Shown: positions 1 to 4,918 of the stretch, in pieces
Numbering within the stretch: the stretch's first letter is position 1
How the letters are laid out: the number at the start of each line of letters is the position of its first letter
Assembly: GCA_902764045.1 (NCBI GenBank)
Contig: CACWUI010000056.1
Span: forward strand, 1-7,430
Length of the DNA stretch: 7,430 bases
DNA from: an uncultured Lachnospiraceae bacterium
GTDB lineage: Bacteria; Bacillota; Clostridia; Lachnospirales; Lachnospiraceae
Direction: 5' to 3'
Position numbers and translations under genes: made by a program
The notes under the pieces: model-generated
Seen by the model: only the letters and a program-made list of their open reading frames with translations
What the model was told of the DNA's origin: nothing
The model's database searches: none

Positions 1-123
1 GTATTCACTATCGCTGTACACCTGACAGAAAACGCCCTCGCAGTACACCTTGTTTCCGTTTTCATCAACTCTCTCGATACGGTTATCATCACAAGTTGAC
101 ACATACATACCGTTCACTACCAT
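1..123 (-). CDS. Small unknown protein, N-terminal part, runs off the left edge
   Basis: An open frame starts with ATG at 123 and runs 41 codons to the window edge without a stop (begins MVVNGMYVSTCDDNRIERVD and includes YCEGVFC). A good ribosome site (AGTGAGG, 8 nt before the ATG) and a consensus sigma-A promoter at 184-212 support it. The visible part is polar with three cysteines, no signal peptide and no membrane segment. I do not recognise the family. It is the first gene of a new transcription unit using the same promoter module as the six-gene operon behind it, so it probably belongs to the same accessory regulon. The ribosome site is nearly identical to that of the 72-aa gene at 543-761. 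Confidence 0.7.
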   Translation of the reverse strand, partial: MVVNGMYVSTCDDNRIERVDENGNKVYCEGVFCQVYSDSEY

Positions 124-143
124 GTTAAAAACCTCACTTTTTA

Positions 144-170
144 CCGATTTATCGGAGTTTTTTTAACTCC
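144..170 (-). promoter_or_regulatory. 5' leader with two overlapping hairpins
   Basis: In the leader between promoter and ATG, the transcript can form GGAGTT/AACTCC (170-165 with 159-154, loop of five A) or CCGAT/ATCGG (155-151 with 148-144). The two share two bases, so they compete at that point. The second hairpin ends about 8 nt before the ribosome site. The structures are read directly from sequence; any control role is inference. Confidence 0.35.
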
Positions 171-239
171 CTTAACTGTATTTATTATACCATATTTATA
201 CATATTTTTCAAGATGTTTTTCCGACAAATATTAGTTAT
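168..239 (-). repeat. Promoter-module repeat, copy A
   Basis: About 72 bp nearly identical to 2073-2147, allowing a 2-nt indel near 178 and a few substitutions. The similarity covers the first transcribed bases (AGTTAAGGGA), the -10, the spacer, the -35 and the upstream box. Identity stops outside this unit, so it is a dispersed copy of a promoter rather than a duplicated gene. Confidence 0.85.
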
Positions 240-241
240 TA
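184..241 (-). promoter_or_regulatory. Sigma-A promoter, module copy A
   Basis: On the minus strand: -35 TTGAAA (212-207), 17-bp spacer, -10 TATAAT (189-184) preceded by TGG (extended -10). Directly upstream of -35 lies a box, TTTGTCGGAAAAACATC, that is also present at 2117-2137 and, with one change, near 3238-3258. It drives the partial gene at 1-123. Confidence 0.88.
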
Positions 242-268
242 TAAGAGGACAAATTTGTCTGAATACAC

Positions 269-297
269 AAAAAACGGAGCAGGCTTTACCCACTCCG
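269..297 (-). terminator. Intrinsic terminator of the six-gene operon
   Basis: Minus-strand transcript forms CGGAGTGGG/CCTGCTCCG (297-289 with 283-275; 9 pairs including two G-U; loop TAAAG) followed by six T (274-269). It lies 7 nt after the stop of the 67-aa gene and about 57 bp before the next promoter. Confidence 0.9.
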
Positions 298-303
298 CTG
301 CTG

Positions 304-507
304 TTACAGTATAGTAAATTCGGCTTTTTCGATGTTCTGAGCCATATAAGGAGAATACTTCTTTGCTATCGCTCCGAACACTACGGCGTTGATCTGATGC
401 TCAAAGGTATTGTCGGGTATCTCGACTGTAAGCTCCTTTGGTGATGCGTTTACCGCTACAGCCTTATAGTCCTCAGAATATTCGATGTTAGTCAGCGTTA
501 TCTTCAA
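304..507 (-). CDS. Small unknown acidic protein, TTG start
   Basis: Sixty-seven residues beginning MKITLTNIEYSEDYKAVAVN; last gene of the six-gene operon, 7 nt before the terminator. The start codon is TTG: an AGGAG ribosome site (519-515) lies 7 nt upstream and no ATG is in reach. The N-terminal half alternates hydrophobic and polar residues as in beta strands; the C-terminal part (about 35-67) looks helical. No signal peptide, membrane span or known motif is visible. I do not recognise the family. The gap to the gene before it (508-542) contains a perfect 7-bp inverted repeat around that gene's stop codon. Confidence 0.75.
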   Translation of the reverse strand: MKITLTNIEYSEDYKAVAVNASPKELTVEIPDNTFEHQINAVVFGAIAKKYSPYMAQNIEKAEFTIL

Positions 508-514
508 AGTGTTT

Positions 515-519
515 CTCCT
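515..519 (-). promoter_or_regulatory. Ribosome site that fixes a TTG start
   Basis: AGGAG sits 7 nt before TTG at 507-505. No ATG or GTG lies at workable spacing, so this site decides the start of the 67-aa gene. Confidence 0.75.
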
Positions 520-536
520 TTCTTTGGTTTTATTAA

Positions 537-560
537 GCTCCCTCAGATACAGAAGGGAGC
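537..560 (-). other. Intercistronic stem-loop over a stop codon
   Basis: Perfect 7-bp inverted repeat GCTCCCT (537-543) and AGGGAGC (554-560) with a 10-nt loop, spanning the last codons and stop of the 72-aa gene. No T-run follows on either strand, so a full terminator is unlikely. It could stabilise the upstream message, be a processing site or attenuate the last gene; these roles are inference. Confidence 0.55.
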
Positions 561-761
561 GTTAAGAGCGTAGTCTTTTGCTGCTTCGTAGCCCTGATGC
601 TTTACCACACCTGATACGGCAAACCACACTCTATCAGAGTAGTTATCAGCAGGGATCTCCGGATATTCCTTACCGATACGGTTCATAGCCATATCGTAGA
701 TGCTCTCAGTCTGAAGGAGCATATCTTCATTGCTTATGTTGTTCATTGCATTGTTATTCAT
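543..761 (-). CDS. Small unknown protein (72 aa)
   Basis: Starts MNNNAMNNISNEDMLLQTES with an AGTGAGG ribosome site 8 nt before the ATG at 761; the same ribosome-site block precedes the gene at 1-123. After an Asn/Met-rich head (1-13) the protein appears helical, with motifs YDMAMNRIGKEYPEIPADN (about 22-40) and WFAVSGVVKHQGYEAAKDYA. No membrane span or known catalytic motif. Fifth gene of the six-gene operon, 18 nt after the stop of the 101-aa gene. Family not recognised; proteins of this size and make-up are common in accessory regions of gut Clostridia. Confidence 0.75.
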   Translation of the reverse strand: MNNNAMNNISNEDMLLQTESIYDMAMNRIGKEYPEIPADNYSDRVWFAVSGVVKHQGYEAAKDYALNAPFCI

Positions 762-779
762 AGTAATTACCTCACTTTA

Positions 780-1085
780 TTATTCGTTAAGAACAGATGC
801 GAAAACAGTCTTTTCCCATTTTGTTCTTGCTCTTGCACTTGTGCAGTCTTCTAAAGGACAATTGAAGCAGTCCATATTGCATCTTGGTATCTCGACCTCT
901 TCAACGGTCAGATGCAGGGTTTCGTCATACTTCCTGATCCTCATTTTGGCATATTCAGCCTCGTCAAAGGTCTTGTATGACTTCGCATACTTCTGTCTCT
1001 TGACAAAATCTATGCCGTGAACGTTAAAGCTGTAAATATAGCGTTCTGTTTTCCTGTCCTTCAATACGAACTTGCTGTCACTCAT
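780..1085 (-). CDS. Unknown protein with C-x3-C-x2-C-x4-C cluster (101 aa)
   Basis: Begins MSDSKFVLKDRKTERYIYSF. The N-terminal 65 residues are highly basic and aromatic with KTFDEAEYAKMRIRKYDET, resembling a short strand-helix unit. Residues about 69-81 form the cluster CNMDCFNCPLEDC, a spacing that suits a small zinc knuckle or metal site; what follows is short and basic (ARARTKWEK). DNA or RNA binding is a reasonable guess but unproven. The ATG overlaps the TGA of the gene before it (ATGA, 4 bp), and only a distant AGGGG lies upstream, so its translation is probably coupled to that gene. Fourth gene of the six-gene operon. Family not recognised. Confidence 0.75.
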   Translation of the reverse strand: MSDSKFVLKDRKTERYIYSFNVHGIDFVKRQKYAKSYKTFDEAEYAKMRIRKYDETLHLTVEEVEIPRCNMDCFNCPLEDCTSARARTKWEKTVFASVLNE

Positions 1086-1435
1086 ACCGCACCATACCCC
1101 TTTACGACACGCTCCATAGAAGCCTTCGGAGAAACAGTTCCTACATATCTGAGCCAGTTTGAAGCAACGAACTCGAAAGCAGTCTTTTTAGGGCAAACCG
1201 CTCTCTTATCCTCAAACACGAACGCAAGGTTGCCGTCTTCGACCTCAAACTTGCCGACCTTGCCCTTGTTATAGCCGGAGAGCTTCTTTACCTTGCCATC
1301 CAGACCGTTTTCTTTCAGTATCTCGGTAATATAAAGCGTGAGCTGTGCTTTTGCGGAACGCTCCGCTTCCTGCATTTCCTTTTTGTAGTTCTCTGCTGCG
1401 TTATAGATCCCTGTGATGTTCTCATTGACATTCAT
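1082..1435 (-). CDS. Unknown protein, helical N-terminus (117 aa)
   Basis: I place the start at ATG 1435 (MNVNENITGIYNAAENYKKE) because TAGGAG lies 9 nt upstream; a longer TTG start at 1444 would put the ribosome site directly against the start codon. Residues about 8-45 form a long charged helix, possibly coiled coil. The middle (about 48-80) has GYNKGKVGKFEVEDGNLAFV, then a beta-like core and a C-terminal helix (TAFEFVASNWLRYVG). No catalytic motif recognised. The start is one base after the stop of the 70-aa gene, and the stop overlaps the next start by 4 bp, so the three genes are tightly coupled. Third gene of the operon. Confidence 0.75.
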   Translation of the reverse strand: MNVNENITGIYNAAENYKKEMQEAERSAKAQLTLYITEILKENGLDGKVKKLSGYNKGKVGKFEVEDGNLAFVFEDKRAVCPKKTAFEFVASNWLRYVGTVSPKASMERVVKGYGAV

Positions 1436-1436
1436 A

Positions 1437-1649
1437 TCATTCAACTCCTAAGATATACATTCTTTCGTTATCGTTTACGTCCTTCCTGCATAGTTCCTTG
1501 TAGTTGTTATCAAGGAGCAGGCGGCATATAAGTTCTGCTGTGCCTCTGTCCTTACAGGAACAGATCTCGTTTTTGTCAACTGTCTTTCTGCTTCCGTCCT
1601 CACACTTTATTGAAAGTGTGGTAAGTACAACGTGTGCTTTCTTTGCCAT
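1437..1649 (-). CDS. Small unknown Cys-containing protein (70 aa)
   Basis: Begins MAKKAHVVLTTLSIKCEDGS. AAGGGAG lies 7 nt before the ATG and overlaps the stop of the upstream gene. Five cysteines (CED, ICSCKD, ICR, LCRK) in 70 residues suggest a metal site or redox-active small protein, though no named spacing is met. The N-terminal strand followed by CKDRGTAELICRLLLDNN suggests a compact beta-alpha fold. No signal peptide. Second gene of the six-gene operon. Family not recognised. Confidence 0.75.
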   Translation of the reverse strand: MAKKAHVVLTTLSIKCEDGSRKTVDKNEICSCKDRGTAELICRLLLDNNYKELCRKDVNDNERMYILGVE

Positions 1650-1662
1650 AGCCGTTCTCCCT

Positions 1663-2031
1663 TCAGTGCATACACTCTATGATCGTAAACTCTTCCGGAC
1701 ACTTCCCTGTATCAGCAGCCATTCTCTGACCGGCTTCGTAAGCAGCTCCTTCATCAGCGTGATTGTATCTGTACCACTTATCCATGTAGCCTGCCATACG
1801 CTGTTCGTAGCCGTACTGAATATCTTTTACTGCGGTATCAATGTACTCAGCATCTATCTGCTCTTTGGTAAGAGACTTGTTCAGAGCCTTGAAGTAAAAC
1901 ATCGGAGTTTTGCCGATAAAGTACGGTGTGGAACGCTCACGATCCTCTCTGTAAGGATTGTATCTCTCGCAAAGCTCTTTTGCCTTCTCTTCAAACTGTT
2001 TTTTCAGAGCTTTTGTTATCTTGCCTGCCAT
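1663..2031 (-). CDS. Unknown protein, first gene of six-gene operon (122 aa)
   Basis: I choose ATG 2031 (MAGKITKALKKQFEEKAKEL): GAGG lies 8 nt upstream. A 7-codon longer GTG start at 2052 exists, but no ribosome site precedes it. The N-terminus (2-25) is a basic helix. Then comes a segment rich in aromatic residues (NPYREDRERSTPYFIG, MFYFKALNKSLTKEQIDAEY) and a helical C-terminal part with YGYEQRMAGYMDKWYRYNH and a final Cys-containing tail. No membrane span or known motif. Promoter module B lies 60 bp upstream. The five following genes are on the same strand with gaps of 35 nt or less and no terminator until 297, so they are probably one message. Family not recognised. Confidence 0.75.
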   Translation of the reverse strand: MAGKITKALKKQFEEKAKELCERYNPYREDRERSTPYFIGKTPMFYFKALNKSLTKEQIDAEYIDTAVKDIQYGYEQRMAGYMDKWYRYNHADEGAAYEAGQRMAADTGKCPEEFTIIECMH

Positions 2032-2072
2032 TTTTATTTCCTCAACTTTCACGGTATTTTCGGGACTTCCTA

Positions 2073-2147
2073 TCCCTTAACTCTGAATTTATTATACCAT
2101 ATTTATACATATATTTCAAGATGTTTTTCCGACAAATATTCGTTAAT
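2073..2147 (-). repeat. Promoter-module repeat, copy B
   Basis: Near-identical to 168-239, including the shared start of the transcript (AGTTAAGGGA). The 26-bp stretch covering most of the -35 and the upstream box is identical in the two copies. Confidence 0.85.
2091..2147 (-). promoter_or_regulatory. Sigma-A promoter, module copy B
   Basis: Minus strand: -35 TTGAAA (2119-2114), 17-bp spacer, -10 TATAAT (2096-2091) with TGG just before it. The upstream box TTTGTCGGAAAAACATC abuts the -35. It drives the six-gene small-protein operon. The leader after it can form a weak GGGA/TCCC hairpin. Confidence 0.88.
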
Positions 2148-2175
2148 GATTCACTTGATTTTTGTATAGTCCTAC

Positions 2176-2207
2176 AAAAAAAGAAAACCGATGCTATCAA
2201 GCACCGG
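2176..2207 (-). terminator. Intrinsic terminator after the GGDEF gene
   Basis: Minus-strand transcript CCGGTGC/GCATCGG (2207-2201 with 2194-2188, 7 pairs with one G-U, loop TTGATA) followed by TTTTCTTTTTTT. The 3' arm and T-tract are almost the same as in the terminator at 3320-3354. Confidence 0.9.
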
Positions 2208-2222
2208 CAGGAAGGCAGATAT

Positions 2223-2861
2223 TCAGTTTCTCTGAGCTTTCAGCTTCTTCTTCATCTTGTACATTTCTTCATCGGCTTTCTTCATGATTTCCTCAAAGGA
2301 AACATTCTCTTTTTTATAGAATATGCCGTAGCTGAAATTACAGATAAAATCATCGTTGTAACCGGCGTTGAGAACCGGAAGTGAACTGTACCAATGCTTC
2401 AAGGTCTTTTCGATCTGTTCCTTTTTAGCGTTCGGTACGACTACTATAAATTCATCACCGCCTATTCGGTACACATCACCGTATCTACGCCAGAACATAA
2501 GCTGCATAGCAGCGTTGCGAAGGAGCTTATCACCGTCCTCATGACCGTGGATGTCGTTCATCTTTTTCAGATTATTGACATCAAAGAATATGATAGCATA
2601 AGTGGTGTAGTTATCGTATTCCTTGACCTTGATATTGAGTTTTGTCCTGTTATAACACCTTGTCAGCTTATCGTAAGTGCCTATCTCTTCTATCGGCTTG
2701 ATTAGCTGTGTATGGACGTTCAGAACGTTGCTGACAGCTACCATAAGATATATGATTATCGCTGTTGCAATGTTAAAAATGCCCCATAACCGCAGCAGAA
2801 CCGATAAGCCCACAAATAACAGGAGATTGATTACTTGCAGTACGAGCAGTTCTTTTTTCAT
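2223..2861 (-). CDS. Membrane-anchored GGDEF protein, probable diguanylate cyclase (212 aa)
   Basis: Likely makes cyclic di-GMP from two GTP at the inner face of the membrane. Two hydrophobic spans (about 7-27 and 29-49) are followed by a short linker and a GGDEF domain: DKLTRCYNR (64-72), FFDVNNLKKMND (92-103, with the metal-binding Asp 94), intact GGDEF (134-138) and the closing helix ADEEMYKMKK (186-195). All expected active-site motifs are present. The usual product-inhibition RxxD is not in register (RRYG occupies the place; RYGD is shifted by one), so feedback control is uncertain. There is no separate sensor domain beyond the two spans. It begins 4 nt after the stop of the 92-aa gene, so the two are probably translationally coupled, and it ends at a terminator. 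Confidence 0.9.
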   Translation of the reverse strand: MKKELLVLQVINLLLFVGLSVLLRLWGIFNIATAIIIYLMVAVSNVLNVHTQLIKPIEEIGTYDKLTRCYNRTKLNIKVKEYDNYTTYAIIFFDVNNLKKMNDIHGHEDGDKLLRNAAMQLMFWRRYGDVYRIGGDEFIVVVPNAKKEQIEKTLKHWYSSLPVLNAGYNDDFICNFSYGIFYKKENVSFEEIMKKADEEMYKMKKKLKAQRN

Positions 2862-2865
2862 TCGA

Positions 2866-3144
2866 TCACTCTTTTCTCAAATAACTCATTCTTTCAACTT
2901 TGTTTGTCAGATCAATGCCTTCTGTGTTCTGAAGTCTGATAACGTGTACAAGCATCATATCAGGATCATACAGACAGTCAGTGCAAAACTCTCCGTCAAC
3001 GTAGCCTTCTATCGCTTTAAACGGAAAGCCTTTGACCTTGTTTATATAGACCTTGCTTCCCATAGGGAACAATACTCCGTTCATATCACCTTTTATCGGA
3101 GCATCAAGCTCATAGATCCCTGCTTTAATCATATTTTTGTACAT
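2866..3144 (-). CDS. Unknown protein co-transcribed with the GGDEF gene (92 aa)
   Basis: Begins MYKNMIKAGIYELDAPIKGD. AAAGGA lies about 8 nt before the ATG at 3144; a second in-frame ATG at 3132 is possible. The sequence is rich in short beta-type stretches (GVLFPMGSKVYINKVKGFPF, then GYVDGEFCTDCLYDPDMMLV) with a CxxC (FCTDC). It reads like a small all-beta domain rather than an enzyme. No membrane span. It shares promoter C with the GGDEF gene and precedes it by 4 nt, so a partner or regulator of the cyclase is a fair hypothesis. Family not recognised. Confidence 0.75.
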   Translation of the reverse strand: MYKNMIKAGIYELDAPIKGDMNGVLFPMGSKVYINKVKGFPFKAIEGYVDGEFCTDCLYDPDMMLVHVIRLQNTEGIDLTNKVERMSYLRKE

Positions 3145-3211
3145 ATTTACTCATTCCTTTTATTTATTTAACATGGAGTTCTTACAAATATAACTTGTTT
3201 TCACTATAATT

Positions 3212-3271
3212 ATTATACCATTTTTATACACACAAATCAAGATGCTTTTCCGACAAAGATTAGTTATTATA
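3212..3271 (-). promoter_or_regulatory. Sigma-A promoter, module copy C
   Basis: Minus strand: -35 TTGATT (3240-3235), 17-bp spacer, -10 TATAAT (3217-3212) preceded by TGG. The upstream box TTTGTCGGAAAAGCATC differs from copies A and B by one base, and AATAACTAAT further upstream matches copy A. The transcribed side has diverged from A and B. It drives the 92-aa/GGDEF operon. Confidence 0.87.
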
Positions 3272-3319
3272 TATATATCAGATTTATACATTTTGACAGA
3301 TGTAAGTTTTATCAGAGAT

Positions 3320-3354
3320 AAAAAAAAGAAACCGATGCAGGAAAGCATCGGCTT
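3320..3354 (-). terminator. Intrinsic terminator after the orphan promoter / helicase gene
   Basis: Minus-strand AAGCCGATGC pairs with GCATCGGTTT (3354-3345 with 3338-3329, one G-U, loop TTTCCT), then a C and a run of eight T. It lies 115 bp after the stop of the long frame at 3469 and about 65 nt after the predicted start of the orphan transcript. Confidence 0.9.
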
Positions 3355-3418
3355 AGGGAATGAAAAGATGATAAGTGAGTAAACAAAAGAGTTTTACAAA
3401 AGATTCAGTATTGGGAAT
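3320..3418 (-). ncRNA. Candidate small RNA of about 100 nt
   Basis: Defined by a full-consensus promoter at 3425-3453 and the terminator at 3320-3354. The stretch between has no ribosome site followed by a usable frame on the minus strand. Apart from the terminator hairpin it is U-rich and mostly unstructured, with CTTTTGT occurring twice and a weak GTAAAAC/GTTTAC pairing. The stretch 3145-3468, over 300 bp without a gene, holds only this, promoter C, promoter D and the terminator. The alternative is that promoter D is an extra promoter for the 92-aa/GGDEF operon and the hairpin an attenuator. RNA existence is inferred. Confidence 0.4.
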
Positions 3419-3424
3419 ATAATT

Positions 3425-3453
3425 ATTATAACATATATCTGTTTTTCTGTCAA
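3425..3453 (-). promoter_or_regulatory. Consensus sigma-A promoter D, no gene behind it
   Basis: Minus strand: -35 TTGACA (3453-3448), 17-bp spacer, -10 TATAAT (3430-3425), both hexamers perfect. It starts 15 bp after the stop of the long frame. Unlike A-C it lacks the TTTGTCGG box. Confidence 0.8.
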
Positions 3454-3468
3454 GCTTTCGTTATTATT

Positions 3469-4918
3469 TTACAAAAATTCAATATTTCTTGCTTTACGGA
3501 CGTAGCCTTTAGTGATCGTTCTGACAACAGCGTTCAGGAATTTGTCTGTATCAGGTACGGTCACTTCATAAGCTGTGTTGTTGCGGACGTTCCAGAGGAT
3601 GCTCTTTTTGATACCGTAACGGGAAAGAGCTGCGATATAACAGGCACACTGTAAGAAATGGCTGTGATTAAGCTCAGAAGTGAACTTCAGCTCATATACC
3701 GTATCGCCCTTGATAACATCTGTTCTGCCCTTTGCAGTGTACTTTCTGCCGATGATATCAGTGAAAACGATCATACAGGGAGTCTGGACTTGTTCTGAGG
3801 GGTTAAGCATAGTGCTGAGTCTGCTGTGGATCTGCTCACGCTGGGTATCGGACACGAAAGGCGGCTTTACCTGTCTTGCATATCTGCTCTGCTGAGTTTC
3901 ATAGGAAGTGATTTTAAGTATCTTCTGATCCAGTGTATCATCTTCCTTGACGGTGATGCCTTTGCGATCTCCCTTGACTTCGTTCATAAAGTCGATCTGC
4001 TTGTCGATATTGTAATCGGTGAAGTACGATGCTTCCTGATAGATGCCGATGCAGGGAGAAAGGTCAATGAAACCGTCATAGTTGTCGATATGGATAATAT
4101 CATGGTCTTCAGTCTCTATTTTCTTTGTCTCGATAAGGTCAAAGCATTCCTCAATATCTTCCTTGTACTTGAAGTCGAACATATCAGACATATTGAATGG
4201 ATGCTTGAATGTGATACTGCTTTCCTGTGATGTGGAAAGTGTTCTTTCGGAACAGAGACTTTCCTTGCCTCTTACATAGATGATATGTTTCTTGCCTCTG
4301 CTTGCAGCGACACAAAAAATGTTTCTGAGAATATCATACTTGACTTGCGGCTGAGTGATACGGACAGACCAATAGTCCTCTGTATAATCAAACAGAAGGC
4401 AGATAGGGCGTTCCAGACCTTTACTGCTGTCGTAAGTAGTGAAGATAGCTGAATGCTGAAGCTTTTCGGTAAGAGCATTATCGCCGTACCATTCTTCTTT
4501 TCTGATGCTTGCGTAGACCGTATTTTTGTTATAGACATCCGGATAGTCCTCTTCAAGCATATTGAGCATTCGTGCCATATTGCCGGTTCTGCCGCCGAGA
4601 CAAAGGACTTCACTTACGTCCTGCTTTGACAAAAAGCTCATAGCCTCTCTGAATGACATTTCGCTGACGATGCAGTTTTCGTTGACACCATTGATATTCT
4701 TGTTCCAGATACGACCTAACAGCTCTGCGTGTTCCTTATTGATACGGAAACACTTTGTAAAATAAGCCTGCTCGTACTCGCCAAGATAACCGGTAATGAA
4801 CTCTTTGACATCAAGCGTGGTCTTGTCGTAGATCTTCTGCTCCATATCGCCTACTGCGATTATCTGAATATCAGGGTTCTGATCCTTGATGATTTCAAGC
4901 ATTTCAGCGATCTCTTTT
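3469..4918 (-). pseudogene. UvrD-like helicase with PD-(D/E)XK nuclease, 5' part missing
   Basis: Using residue numbers of the 764-aa frame: motif III is GDMEQKIY (305-312), a motif IV-like Arg sits in TKCFRIN (336-342), motif V is TTYDSSKGLE (442-451) and motif VI is CVAASRGKKH with Arg 489 (484-493). A C-terminal nuclease core follows: GRTD (679-682), then ELK (691-693), then Q705 and Y709, the pattern of AddA/Cas4-type PD-(D/E)XK domains. Missing are the Q motif, Walker A (GxGKT), motif Ia and Walker B (DExQD); Walker B would be expected about 27 residues before motif III, right at the junction. A whole protein would use ATP to track along DNA and cut it, as in repair or defence. The terminator at 3320-3354 is the first one after it. 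Confidence 0.8.

Noticed and set aside
1504..2169. Long plus-strand frame (221 aa) opposite the small-gene operon
   Set aside because: Antisense shadow of several genes with promoters and ribosome sites on the other strand; composition is Leu/Ser/Phe-rich as expected for a reverse-frame shadow.
168..3271. The repeated AT-rich units as CRISPR repeats or transposon ends
   Set aside because: Only three copies, 1-2 kb apart, same orientation, each containing a -10/-35 pair upstream of genes; no regular spacers, no inverted ends, no transposase.
3160..3348. Minus-strand 62-aa hydrophobic frame
   Set aside because: Runs through promoter C, its upstream box and the terminator region; lacks a ribosome site and is very rich in Ile/Lys/Ser from AT-rich non-coding DNA.
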